64,000 nt of DNA from Umbelopsis ramanniana AG. Lineage: Eukaryota > Mucoromycota > Umbelopsidomycetes > Umbelopsidales > Umbelopsidaceae. A program made the position numbers and the translations under genes. The stretch lies in assembly GCF_025399195.1 (NCBI RefSeq), contig NW_026252111.1:124001-188000 (forward strand). The letters are read 5' to 3'. Of the stretch, positions 11,838-22,594 are shown piece by piece (position 1 is the first letter of the stretch; each line of letters opens with the position of its first letter). The notes under the pieces were generated by a model, which was not told the origin of the DNA, searched no databases, and saw only the letters and a program-made list of their open reading frames with translations.

Positions 11838-13310
11838 TTACAACATTCGCTCAGCGTGCGATTTGATGATGTCTTTGGTTGTGGTGTCACTTGACAAGAC
11901 GCTGTACCAAAAAGGGGTTTCGTGAGGTGGGTCGCCGATATGCTTAACACCATATTGGTTTGGCTCAGCAGATTCAGATGCTTGTCCTCCCCAAGCCCAG
12001 AAGGATGTACCAGTCATTTTACCTTGCTCAGCAAGTTCTTCAGCAACCTTAAAAATCGTAGCAAAATACTCGTCTCTGTGTGTGGTGGTTGTTTTTTCGC
12101 TGTATTTAGCTCCGAGATGAGCATCGCGTGCCATACCAAACTCTTCCATGATATGTGGTTTGCCTAGCTCTTGAGCCCAATTTGTCACCTTGTGTATGAA
12201 TTCAGTGACAGCCTGTTTGGTCTTTTCTAAACTGGCCGTCGTCTTGTCCTCTGGGTCGTAAATTTCCCAGTTCTCACACCAGAAGTGACTGGTACAGAAA
12301 TCAATATTGGAGCTGGCATGGGAGTTGGTGAAGTCTACATGATCGTATTTTGTCTCAATACCAGAGGTGATGAGTTGTGAAACTCCCAGATTGCGAATAT
12401 ACCCTGCCACATCATCTACCCACCAAGCAGGTGGGAATTGGGGCTCATTGCATAGCTCCCAAGCCAAAATGGACGAGTCTTCGCTATACAGTGTACCGTT
12501 GATGGTATTACGACGGCTGACAATGGTCTTGATATTATCCTTAAACATGGTGTCGATCTTTCCTCGGATGGTTTCGTCGTTATAGAAGCGGCAACCGTAT
12601 TTAGCGAAATCATCAAATGATCCAGCAGTCGTGTAAGCTTTGGCAACAGGATCCCATGAAGGTGGATACTGGACCTCCTTGTCGTCGGAAGCCCAAGCAA
12701 CGTATTGAGCAAATCTTAAGTGGTAGAAAACATCAACTTTAGACTCTGCCTCCAACATCAATAGCATACACTTCAGTTAACTTACCCTCCACTCCAGTGC
12801 CATTGGTTGGTCAATGTCACTAATCATCAAAATATGTACTCCGAAAGTTAGACACCGGTGTTGAAAGCTGTTTTCCCATTCAAACGCCTCAAAATACATA
12901 CCGATAGCAGTAAAGCCGCGCTTAGCCAAGGCATCCAAAAAGTAATCCAGTCCGCGGAAGATCTCTTCGTTGTATTCACCAGGCTTGGTCATCAAGCATG
13001 GCTTCATACGGAAGGGTTCGTCTCCTTCACCTTCGGAAGAAGCCATAATGCGCAACATATTGACACCTAAGCTCTTCAATTCATCCAATTCGGCGTCCAA
13101 GCGCTTGCGGTCACCTCCCCATTCTATCAGTCGTAAGCGTGTCCGTCAGTCTCAGATTGGTACAGGCAAACATCTGTTTTCGATCTATACTATACCTTCG
13201 ATTGCGCCCATGTTGATGCCGTGCCAGAAATTGGTGCCAACCACTCGGAAGGGCTTGCCGTCACGTACAAGCGTTGTACCATCGACCTTGACAAAGTTTG
13301 TTGAAGACAT
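11838..13310 (-). CDS. GH5 mannan endo-1,4-beta-mannosidase-like enzyme, no signal peptide
   Basis: This glycoside hydrolase probably acts on beta-mannan or gluco-/galactomannan. Four exons give 415 aa: 13196-13310, 12902-13123, 12786-12819 (34 nt) and 11838-12714, in phase. It opens with RDGKPFRVVGTNFWHGINMG, the usual first strand of GH5 mannanases. LTNQWHWSGG joins FAQYVAWA across exons 3 and 4. The acid/base glutamate is in WELCNEPQ and the nucleophile glutamate in HIMEEFGMARD. Catalytic residues are therefore intact. The protein begins with MSSTNFVKVDG, only about 13 residues before the catalytic fold, and has no hydrophobic leader, so it looks intracellular unless an unseen 5' exon exists. 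A TATA-like box lies about 60 nt upstream. Substrate specificity cannot be told from sequence. Confidence 0.88.
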
Positions 13311-14007
13311 ATGGGTAGTGCTTGGTAATAATATGCTATGGAAAAGAATAGGTACCGCTCTCCAAACTCGCCTTTTATACTCAGAGAGAGGAAATGAACC
13401 CCCATTACCTGGAAACCTTAATATTTCATGTTTCCAGATATCATTGTGCTAATACTAGCGTTCTGAACCACGCGGGACAATCAATAGTAATGGATTTCCG
13501 CGGAATCAAGAATGGAGCCACGCTGGATGGGGTCCGTGACAGTGGCCGCCACCTCTTGTGTCGCCCCACAATTTTCCATATCAAGTACATCGGTCGCACC
13601 GCACTCTCTACGGCTGGAACGGTAAACTTTAAGACAGCGAATGAAAAATTAACAGAGGGGAGGGAAACCAGACAGTTGGCTACCGAGGTATAGCTTTAAC
13701 TTTCCGTTTCATTCTCAGTGCCTTGGACCATTGACTTTGCATCAAGATAATGTACAATGGAAAATTGCACTTGTTAGTCACAAAGTAGCTTTTGTCTGAT
13801 TTTGTGGTCATAATTTCAATGAGCAATTTTGCTTTTTTTTTGTTTTCAGTTATACTGATTTCATTGGGCAGATTTATCACACTGTTCAGTTTACAAAACG
13901 GCAGCGGTAGTTTGTGTTCATGGGTTAACTTTATAAAAGCGCTTCATATTATATACAATTCCATTATTGGAAGCTAGATATCAATCATACAAAAGTGATG
14001 ATCTTTT
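13311..14007. other. Intergenic between catalase 3' end and mannanase promoter
   Basis: Apart from the TATA-like box at 13372-13380, no feature was seen. The AT-rich part near 13680-13990 is probably the catalase 3' flank. Short ORFs here lack coding character. Confidence 0.45.
13372..13380 (-). promoter_or_regulatory. TATA-like box of the mannanase-like gene
   Basis: Read on the minus strand, the sequence is GTATAAAAGG, about 62 nt before the ATG at 13310. This supports 13310 as the true start and argues against a distant upstream signal-peptide exon. Confidence 0.5.
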
Positions 14008-15649
14008 TTACTTGGCCAACTCCTTGGCGATTTCCTCCTCTACACGACGGCCGTAATCAGGATGGGCACGCTTGAAGTGACCGATTTGCTTGGTACGAAT
14101 GTACTCTTTGCACTGTCCAAGATGGATGGCAATGTTATGGACCAAGTGTTCTCTGTCTGTCTCAGACATGACCTTCCAAAGTTCACCAGCTTGATAAAAG
14201 TCGATGTCTTCCTTGATAGGCTTGACATAGGTTCCAGTGATACCGTAGACCTTCTCGGGAACATGAGTGAATGATTTGGTAGGGTTGTTCTGCACCAGAG
14301 TCTTTGGTGGGTGCTCCTCCAAGGTGCTGTCGGGGTAGTTGGGACGGCCACCGGGGTTGTCGAAGGCCATATGACCAGCGCGTTGGTGGTTAACAACTGG
14401 GGCAACGGGACGGTTGATGGGTAGTTGCTGGTAGTTAACACCAAGACGATGTCTGTGAGTGTCAGGGTAGCTGAAAAGACGTCCTTGCAACATCTTATCG
14501 GGGGTGACATCAAGGCCGGGAACAAGGTGAGAAGGTGAGAAAGCAGATTGTTCGACTTCACAGAAGTAGTTGTCAGGGTTCTTGTTCAAGATGAAGCGAC
14601 CAATGGGGTGGAGTGGGTAGTTCTTCTTGGACCAAACCTTGGTGATATCGAAGATATCAAAAGGCATCTTATCCTTGTCTTCGGGTTCCATGATCTGAAT
14701 GGACACAGTCCATTCGGGGTAGTCACCCTTCTCGATGTGTTCAAACAAGTCCTGGGTCAAATAGTCGGGGTTTTCACCACCAATCTTGACAGCTTCCTCA
14801 ATGGTGAAGTTTTCTTTGCCTTGCTTGCTTGTGCAGTGAAATTTAACGTACTTGAACTTTCCATCGGAGTTGACCATCTTGAGAGTGTGGCCATAGAAAG
14901 CATCCATCTTGCGAAGGGAAGCGGGAGTACCACGGTCAGAGAAAAGAATGGTAACCTGATGAGTGGATTCTGGATTTTGGGAAAGGAAGTCCCAGAAAAT
15001 ATTGGGATCCTTCAAGTTGGTGCGAGGGTCTCTCTTTTGTGTGTGAATGAAGTCGGGGAACTTGATAGCATCACGGATGAAGAAGACTGGGGTATTGTTC
15101 ATGACCCAATCACAGTTTCCCTCTTCGGTGTAGAATTTGACAGCGAATCCTCGAGGATCGCGAGCAGTATCGGCTGAGCTGTTAATGAAAAATAAAAAGG
15201 CGACGTCAATGACTGTCCATGACGATGCGCAATGACCACATTAGTGTAACCAATTAATCAACGTACCCAGATTCACCGCCAACAGTTGAGATACGGGCAA
15301 AGCAAGGAGTTCTCTTGCCAATACCAGTCAAGAACTTTGCGCAGGTAAGGTGAGAGATGTCGTGAGTTACTTCATAGTAGCCGTGGGCACCGGCAGCTTT
15401 GGCTGTTAGGATAAAATTAATAGACGTGTTTAGCCATTCAAGCCGTACAACGAACGCATCAATTGACTATTGAGCAAAGTACTGACCATGTACAACACGT
15501 TCGGGGATACGTTCACGATCGAAGTGAGCAAGCTTGTCGATCAAATTGAAGTCCTGGATCAAAGTTGGTCCGTCTTCTCCAACAGTCAAGGAGGCATTTT
15601 CGTTGACTGGAGCTCCATTGGAAGCGGTGACAGTATCGTTAGGAGCCAT
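14008..15649 (-). CDS. Catalase (small-subunit, heme type)
   Basis: The enzyme breaks down hydrogen peroxide to water and oxygen. Three exons give 489 aa: 15487-15649, 15267-15402 and 14008-15178, in phase. The catalytic His is in [14 protein letters not shown], split by the first intron. [15 protein letters not shown] is the NADPH/heme-pocket stretch, [20 protein letters not shown] follows, and the heme-ligand Tyr is in [15 protein letters not shown]. The length matches monofunctional small-subunit (clade 3-like) catalases such as yeast Cta1. The C-terminus (EIAKELAK) is not a standard peroxisomal SKL signal, so the location is uncertain. The promoter has a TATA-like element and a CCAAT-type box. 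Confidence 0.95.
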
Positions 15650-16021
15650 AGATGTTCTATAACTTTAAAGTGGGGAGAGAAAAGTAATATTCGTATATCA
15701 TCGTTGGTTTCTCAGGGTTTATATACCACTTTTCGTTCGAGAATTGATGGCGTCACCATATCTTTGGCTCAGGCAATGGGCCACTGCTGGCACTTCCTCC
15801 AATCAGGCAATCAGTGTTAAGCTTACTCAGCTTACCTTGTTAGGGCTCTGAGAAAAAAACTAATGATTTCACCATATTGAATAAGCTCACTTCCCACCCC
15901 TACACCACATGCTTAATAACCGAACAGCCCTTGTGTTCAGCTTGGGGCAGTGTATGTGAGGATCTTAAAATGCCTAGGCTATATATTTTTCCCCAGCCTA
16001 TTCTTTCGACCCCTACTATTT
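15650..16021. other. Divergent intergenic region: catalase and small secreted protein
   Basis: These 372 bp separate catalase (minus) from the small secreted protein gene (plus), so they should hold both promoters. The TATA-like and CCAAT-type elements noted for catalase are here. An open frame continues upstream of the chosen secreted-protein start to 15950. Confidence 0.45.
15717..15727 (-). promoter_or_regulatory. TATA-like box of the catalase gene
   Basis: On the minus strand the sequence reads GTATATAAACC, about 70 nt before the ATG at 15649. A CCAAT-type pentamer (CCAATCA on the plus strand) sits at 15799-15805. Both are common in fungal catalase promoters, though the assignment is by sequence alone. 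Confidence 0.45.
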
Positions 16022-16402
16022 ATGTTTAAATTTGTACTTCTTTTGATATTTTCAATCATTGCTCAAACAGTTATGTCTATCTGTTTTGAAACAGATATTG
16101 TTAGGGTTGCAGTATCAAAGACTGGTATATTTTCTAATGCAACTAGACAGATTGACTTCTTCAAGATGACAAGGAATTCACAGCCAGCAGACGTGGCAAA
16201 GTATTACAGAGGGGATGTTTCTGAATTTGTTTCAGCTATCAATAGAGAAGACTCTACACAAACCATGCGCGTTAAATATCTTCCAACTTCTGCTTATGCA
16301 ACAATTCCGCCGAACATAACCTTTAGTATGCATTTAAAGCCACTAGAAGAGTTGCCGGAATACTTCCGGAAGCACATTAAGAATGCTGAGATGGCAAAAT
16401 AA
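16022..16402 (+). CDS. Small secreted or membrane-anchored protein of unknown function
   Basis: A single exon of 126 aa. The start at 16022 was chosen because it gives a clean signal peptide (MFKFVLLLIFSIIAQTVMS) with likely cleavage just after; an in-frame ATG at 15950 would add 24 mostly hydrophobic residues. The remaining ~105 residues are polar and contain two possible N-glycosylation sites (NAT, NIT). No known domain was recognised, and there are too few cysteines for a typical effector or hydrophobin. Confidence 0.6.
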   Translation: MFKFVLLLIFSIIAQTVMSICFETDIVRVAVSKTGIFSNATRQIDFFKMTRNSQPADVAKYYRGDVSEFVSAINREDSTQTMRVKYLPTSAYATIPPNITFSMHLKPLEELPEYFRKHIKNAEMAK

Positions 16403-16710
16403 ACTTCCATGTATCTTTTTTCTGTCATCAATATTGCAAACACTGAGATAGCATCTCATAGAACATTGAAGTTGTGACGGAATCGTAGCGTTGATGAGAT
16501 CATACGCGCAGAATCGAAAGGTTCAATTATCATCGAGCCCGACGCTATCTATGTCATAGAAGTATGTCATAGAAGTAGAAAACGTGGTTCTCAGTAACAA
16601 TTAACAGCTTCTTTTTTATTCGATGGGCGAAAATTGAGAACCCGATCGATCGATTTTGATGCTGTGAGATTTTTATCGGCCGGTGTGTTGGAAGACTAGT
16701 TCAGGCAATC
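16403..16710. other. Intergenic, HIS6 promoter
   Basis: This region contains a perfect 13-bp tandem duplication (see the repeat at 16551-16576). No gene was seen. The second half should hold the promoter of HIS6. Confidence 0.45.
16551..16576. repeat. 13-bp perfect tandem duplication
   Basis: The unit ATGTCATAGAAGT occurs twice head to tail in the HIS6 upstream region. It is probably replication slippage. Confidence 0.85.
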
Positions 16711-18071
16711 ATGACGCGATTCAACGCTTGTATAGATTTACACAACGGCCAAGTCAAGCAGATCGTTGGTGGATCCTTGACAGATACCGATCCAGATTCA
16801 CTGCGTACTAATTTTGTGTCAAAGTAAAATTCCCTCGCGATTTTCTGATTCTAAACCAAACGTCAAAACGTAGTAACACCATAATGTTGCGTTGAAAAGA
16901 GAATCCCCCGCATACTACGGGCAACTGTACAAGAAGCACAATATAACCAGAGCACATGTGATAAAGCTCGGACCTAACAACGATGCTGCTGCAATAGAAG
17001 CACTTGCTTCATGGCCAGGTATTTAGTGCTTTTCTTTTCGGATGCTTATCACTAAACCAACGTGGAAGTGCCATTATTGACGGGCCACTCTATAGGCGGT
17101 TTACAGGTCGGAGGAGGAATCTCTGTAGAGAATGCGCAGGAATGGATTGATTTGGGTGCAAATAAGGTTGGGGATCTTGTCTGTATACTCGGAAAAGTCA
17201 AACCATTGTTAATTTCCATATCGAAATCTACAGGTCATCATTACCAGTTATCTCTTCCCCGATGCTAAATTTTCACTGGACCGCTTGAAGCGATTATCTG
17301 AAACTGTTGGAAAAGAAAAACTTGTGGTCGATGTGAGGTAGGTTTGATTGTATGGGTATAGCGATCATAGGAGTTCCTAACAATTGACATTTTCATAAAT
17401 TAGCTGTAGACGGAAGGATAACAAGTGGATAGTGGCCATGAACAAGTGGCAAACTATGACAGACATGGAAGTGAACAAAGGTGTGTAGTGCTTTGTCGTA
17501 TAGCAAGGCGATCGTATGTACATGAACTAATATCATGGCCAGAAACATTGGATATGCTATCACAATATTGCAGGTAAAGATTCATTCTACTGTCAATATT
17601 GCAAAGTGGGACTTTCCAAATCTGATTCGACTGTTAGTGAATTTCTAGTACACGCTGCCGATGTGGAGGGTTTGTGCAAAGGGATAGACCAAGAGCTTGT
17701 TCGCAGTATGTTTCACATTTTAGTATTGTGCGCGTAGCTGCATGAATTTAACCCTTGTCTTCCATAGAGCTGGGTGAATGGGTCACGATTCCAACAACCT
17801 ATGCAGGTGGGGGTAACAGTAAGTACATTCTGGTCACACATACATATTGAGGTATACATGGTTTAATGCATTGTTTATGCAGACATCAGCGATCTTGAAT
17901 TAGTTGATCGTTTGAGCAACGGCAAAGTAGACCTTACATTCGGAAGGTAAGGTACCATTAAGAGTTGAATCAAAGAGTACAATTGCTCACAATGGATACA
18001 GTGCTTTAGACATTTTCGGTGGCTCCAGTGTCAAGTTTGATGACTGCGTAGAGTGGAATTCTAAGCATTAA
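16711..18071 (+). CDS. HIS6: HIS6: ProFAR isomerase of histidine biosynthesis
   Basis: The enzyme is phosphoribosylformimino-5-aminoimidazole carboxamide ribotide isomerase (HisA fold), the fourth step of histidine synthesis in the cytosol. Ten exons give 255 aa: 16711-16823, 16900-17018, 17096-17166, 17234-17337, 17404-17480, 17543-17573, 17638-17705, 17768-17818, 17883-17946 and 18002-18071. Every junction is GT..AG and in phase. Segments match fungal HIS6 closely: [15 protein letters not shown] at the N-terminus; [11 protein letters not shown]-type and LQVGGGIS phosphate-site motifs; [36 protein letters not shown]; and [18 protein letters not shown] near the end. Because no exon exceeds 119 nt, a single-frame ORF search misses this gene. 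Yeast His6 is 261 aa. Confidence 0.95.
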
Positions 18072-18702
18072 CGAGAACTGACAAAATGTTCACCCCATGC
18101 TATTATTCATCAGTTCGGACTTTGCAGTTATATCTTCGACGCATTGTCGTTCAAATGAACGCGTTATAGACAACCCCCCCCCTTACCATCTGGCCCATCC
18201 AGCCTACTCCATATTCTTCGCTACCAGAGTGGAATACAGTTTTCAATCATTCAAATTTGGGGAGGAATAGCGCGCGGATTTAATTTTTTTGTTTTTGGGT
18301 TGAGAAGAAAAGTCTGGGAAGATGGTAACAGATAAACAACGAAATGAAACAAAGGGAAAAAGATCGAAGACCAATCTGGAAGAAGGTCGATAAGGTCTAC
18401 AGGGATATCAATTACTATAGCTATTCAATCAAGTACAATAACCGTTACGAAATACAAGATAAAATAATCCGTGGACGGAAGACAGTTGGGGAGAGAAAAA
18501 TATGGATTTCATGGAACCATACGAGAAAGGGCGGCTGAATAAAAAAAAAGTGGGGAGGAGACTTGGGGGGATAGAAAGAAATGGGTGACAAAAGACAAGC
18601 AAAAACCGCTCTAAATTATTTCTTGGGATGGTACACATAACAAGATAATCCAGAACAACGCTCCTGTCGATACTGTAAGTGAGAAAAAAATATATAATGT
18701 TT
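18072..18702. other. Convergent 3' flanks with C-run
   Basis: The region lies between the HIS6 3' end and the Hsp70-like 3' end. A run of nine C at 18174-18182 and purine-rich stretches near 18340-18600 are the only oddities. The purine-rich ORFs on both strands have repetitive composition and are not believable genes. Confidence 0.45.
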
Positions 18703-20955
18703 CTATGAATCGGCGGCATCGAATGTGCAAGTGGTGCCATATGTTTTGCCCTTGATCACAGCTTCCACGCGCAACTCAACTTCTCCAAAGTACATTTTGA
18801 TAGATAAATCGACCTTCTCGCCTTCGCGGACTCCCGTCAAAGCTGGCATGGGAATGGTGAAATTTGCGACCTTGCGAACACCAGGGCTAAGGGTATAGCG
18901 AGGCTGATCTTCAGTATCAGCTGCATATAGAGTGCAAGTTGTGTGATGCGGATAATAAGCAAAGAAATCCTTTGATACGCAGTTGTCGATGTCTAAAAGT
19001 GAAAAGCATGGGAAATTAGTTTATACGGTTCGCTTAGCAAAAGGAAGCCATGCAGATGAATGAATCATACCGAGTGGAACACCACGTTTTACATAAACGG
19101 AAAACCGGTTATCACATCTGGAAGAGACAAATGAAGTTAAGGTTAGTATTGGATGTAATCAAAAAAGAACGGCTGCCCTGTGATTCTTACCGAACACTGC
19201 CATCAGCGCGTACAATTCTGTAGCTTGGCGGGTCAACACCTTCTTCAAAAGTAGTGGTGGTGTCGATACCATACCAGTATCTTGGAATACGGGTGGTAAC
19301 AATTCTGGGGTTGAGGCCAAAGTAAACAGCACCACGTACAACAGCAAGCTCTCCTCTAGGTGGAACAGCCACCAGACCAACACGAGCACCAAATTCTTGC
19401 TGAACGCGTTCGAATAGATAGTTTGAAGAGCCAAACCCACCAACCAAAAAGATGGCCTGCATCGTCTGAGCCTTGACCAATTGTTCTTCAATTAAAGCCA
19501 ACACATCGCGGATGACTGGTTCGAAAACTTCTGTTTTCAATTCTTGAGCAGACACAACAAGGGTACCATCTTCCAAACCAATGGCGGGATTATTGAGGGA
19601 ATCTAGGTTCATGGCAGCTGGAAGTTGTATAAATTGGTCGTCTACTCCATCAAATTGTGGTTTGATAAGGTCTACAAAGGTATCCATCATAGTTTCGAAG
19701 GCACTAGCAGGAATGGTGGAAAGGTATTCCTTGAACTTCTTCTTCAAGAGTTTGCGCATACGGCGATCCAAAAATACTGATCCACAAGATTGACCATGAC
19801 CTTTTGTGCATTCCTTGAGTTTACGACCAAAGCGGCCTTCTTCGATCTCAAAAACGATTAAATCGACAGTACCACCTGCAAATACACAGAGTCATTCCAT
19901 TAATTAAAGTGCCCATATTTAGGTGATTTCTGAATCAGATTCAAAAAATTATTTTACCTCCAGCATCGCAAATCATGAAACGATCTCCATGTCTCAAGTT
20001 GAACTGCTCACATTTCTTTTCACAGTACAAGGCAGCAGCTTCTGGTTCGGAAATGAGCATAAGGCGATCACGGTGATCGCTGGCATCAATAAGACCAGCT
20101 TTGATAGCAGCTTCACGCATAGCGGCTTTCGCACGATCGCTCCACATGGCTGGTACCGTCAGGCAGTATCTGAACTGATGCTGGCCATAGTTCTTGGCAA
20201 AACCCTTCTTCAGTTCCGAGACAACATGCCCATGAAAAGCGTTGAGGTAATCGGCAATAGCATCGACGATAGTCAAACCGTTGGGCAAAGGAGGTAAGTC
20301 CTTGGCAATATTTTCATCCAAGTAAAGCTTGTATTGCTTTAGTAGCACAGAGTTCCGCGCGATTGGGCGTTGCATCTCTAGCCTTGCTGCATTTCCCCAC
20401 TGTGTCATTTGCTTGGAATTGCCTTGGTAAAAGTTCAATGTAGGGGTCTAACAATAAGAAATGACGGGTGTTTAGTGGATCGGGAGGGCAAATAACGGCA
20501 ATGGGGTACGGTAATTCGTTGCAGCAGGCATGTGCTAGAATATCGAGAAAATGCTTCAAAAGCTTAATACCTTGGGGTAAACGTTTGAGTGCTGCTTGGG
20601 CCTGTATCGTCATAGATAGGGGGCAAAGGTTAATCTCGGGTAGCAGAGCCATTATTCGGACAAGGTGAAATGACCCGCTCATGAGGCGATGCAGTATTTC
20701 TTCTTTACAGAAAAATAATACTGCCGCGAGCACAATTTAGTCAAAGAGATACTTTACCATCGAACAATATCAATAACTTCGTCATTCTGTACAAAGGCAT
20801 AGGAACAGCCGGAGTATGTGGTACCTGTTTCCCAAGTGTGTTAGAACATCTCGGGTTGTAAACATTGAAATGCGAAGAATTTTCTTACCGAAATCGATAC
20901 CAATGACAACGGGATAGTCTTTGAGATTGAAAGGCTTTGGACTTGTCGCTGACAT
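18703..20955 (-). CDS. Hsp70-family protein, HSPA12-like
   Basis: An actin-fold ATPase related to Hsp70, probably a divergent cytosolic chaperone-like protein. Seven exons give 558 aa: 20889-20955, 20758-20824, 20571-20601 (31 nt), 19958-20447, 19191-19875, 19071-19117 and 18703-18992. Nucleotide-binding motifs are visible in order: VVIGIDFGTTYSG (phosphate 1), LTVPAMWSDRAKAAMREAA, LISEPEAAALYCEKK, DAGGGTVDL (phosphate 2) and IFLVGGFGSSNYLFERVQ (adenosine). The C-terminal third is not a canonical Hsp70 substrate-binding domain, and there is no EEVD tail, as in HSPA12A/B. The 31-nt exon supplies PKQHSNVYPK, needed to connect IVRW with TPTLNFYQG; skipping it creates a stop. Confidence 0.9.
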
Positions 20956-21600
20956 ATATTGGAGTCTATGTAGGGAATGTGGACAATAACCTTTACAGAT
21001 GAAACAACAACAGTAAAGATCTGGTAATTGGCCAGAGAGAGAGAAAAAAGGCTCAGGGTTTGCTGAGAGAGAAAAAGAATTGGACCACAGCCACTCCTTG
21101 GGCTGGTACAGCGTTTACTCGGCGAGCGGTGTTCAAAAAATGGCTCCAAGCACTCCTCGCATACGAAGCTCATCGTCACTGTGACCCACCAACCACACTA
21201 GCTAGTATGCGTAAAACATTCATAAACGTCGGTAATGATCGTTTGTATTACTCATGATTTGGAGTTATGGGTTACGACAAACCAACACATAACTCGAAAT
21301 TTTTAATTTTTTGGTTTAGGCACTGGATCAACACAAAATTGATTGACAGCCACAGGATAAGCTGAATCAGCCATACTGCTGCTGTGAATGGAACATCGAA
21401 GGTCGAGATACTTCGTTTGGCTGGAAAATGAATAGAAGTCAATTATATGACGCAATGACTACCTGTTTAAGGCATGACCAGATGGTAATACCTTCCGCTC
21501 CTACCAATACAAGTATCCAGGAATACGGAACTCCCGACCATTTCATTTTATATCCTGTATTTTATTCAATCCACCAAAGGTTTTCTTAAAACATCACTCC
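20956..21600. other. Divergent intergenic region between Hsp70-like and DUF4112 genes
   Basis: 645 bp that should carry two promoters. No gene was recognised; the short ORFs that overlap it have no coding character. Confidence 0.45.
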
Positions 21601-22183
21601 ATGCGATTCGGAAGAAAACAACCTGAAGTGCCCATCATCTTGCCTGCAAAAGATGCCAAGGTACTTGCACAGTACAAGAGCAGAGTTGAAGTATTTGACC
21701 GCATGTTTAAATGCTGCTGCTGTTGGATCGGCTGGGACATGCTTCTTGGTAAGTATCTAGTAACACTACCCATAAAACTGCGAAGAAACAGTACTAAGTC
21801 TGTAAAATTAGATTTGATACCCGTGCTTGGCAAGACTATCTCGCTGTTCTTTGCCATTGCTTTGTATCGCTTGGCATGTACAGCTAATATTTCACATGAG
21901 GTCAAGTCGCAGATGCGATGGCACACAACGGTGAATTTTGTGGTAAGTTGTGGTAGTAAGAGGTGGAATGGAGGAGAATGTTGTATTAAACTTTTCCTTT
22001 GAATAGATCGGGCTGATACCCATAGTTGGCTTAGTGTTTGACATACTTTACCAGGCAAACGCGAAGAACTTGAGAATTCTCGAGCAATTTTTATATAATC
22101 GAGCAAGAACCAACTCTGCTCAGCCACTAGATGCAAGCGTTGCGCCCTCCAAACATGTTTCGATAGAACCAACCCTCGTCTGA
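21601..22183 (+). CDS. DUF4112 family membrane-associated protein
   Basis: Three exons give 151 aa: 21601-21748, 21812-21942 and 22007-22183. The protein has a Cys-rich patch (FKCCCCWIGWDMLL) at residues ~38-50, possibly for palmitoylation, followed by the DUF4112 pattern: hydrophobic segment DLIPVLGKTISLFFAIALYR, an amphipathic link, then IGLIPIVGLVFDILYQANAK. The twin G-x-IP-x-x-G hairpins are typical of this family, which occurs in bacteria and fungi and has no established function. The short tail is Ser/Pro-rich. The start lies directly after a 5' leader with no upstream ATG in frame. Confidence 0.85.
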
Positions 22184-22594
22184 TCATGCTGTACTCATCA
22201 CCTTATATATGACCATTTAATTTTTTTTTTGAAAAGATAAAAGTACAGGGCTCTATTCAATAAAATTTCCACTGAAAGATAAACTGAACATCGGACTCAC
22301 TGCTGTATTTCGGTACGCCATTCCTTTGACTTTGTCTTTGTATGTTTAAGGAAAACCGACCAACTTCTTTGGTTGTGGCGCTTAACTCGCCGTTCTTTTT
22401 GTCAAAAAAAGATCATGAGACACGGGGTGAGGGATGCAAGCTGTCCAAAAAACAGTATAGCAATTTCGTTTGGGCAACTGGTGAGAAAAATTGTCAGGCC
22501 ACATGTCATCCTTTCTCGAATTATATGGGGTAGGTCTGCAGCAGAAGTTTCCTCTCTTTCCTGATCTCGTTTTCCAAAGCATACCTTTTGATAA
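22184..22594. other. Intergenic upstream of universal stress protein
   Basis: No gene was seen. Overlapping minus-strand ORFs reach into the next gene and are shadows of it. The region should hold the promoter for the stress protein gene. Confidence 0.45.

Noticed and set aside
14040-14561. 173-aa ORF overlapping catalase in another frame
   Set aside because: Same strand but out of frame with the catalase, whose heme and catalytic motifs are intact.
18344-18740. ORFs in the purine-rich 3' flank of HIS6
   Set aside because: Composition is dominated by AAG/GAA repeats; both strands are equally open, so it is low complexity rather than coding.
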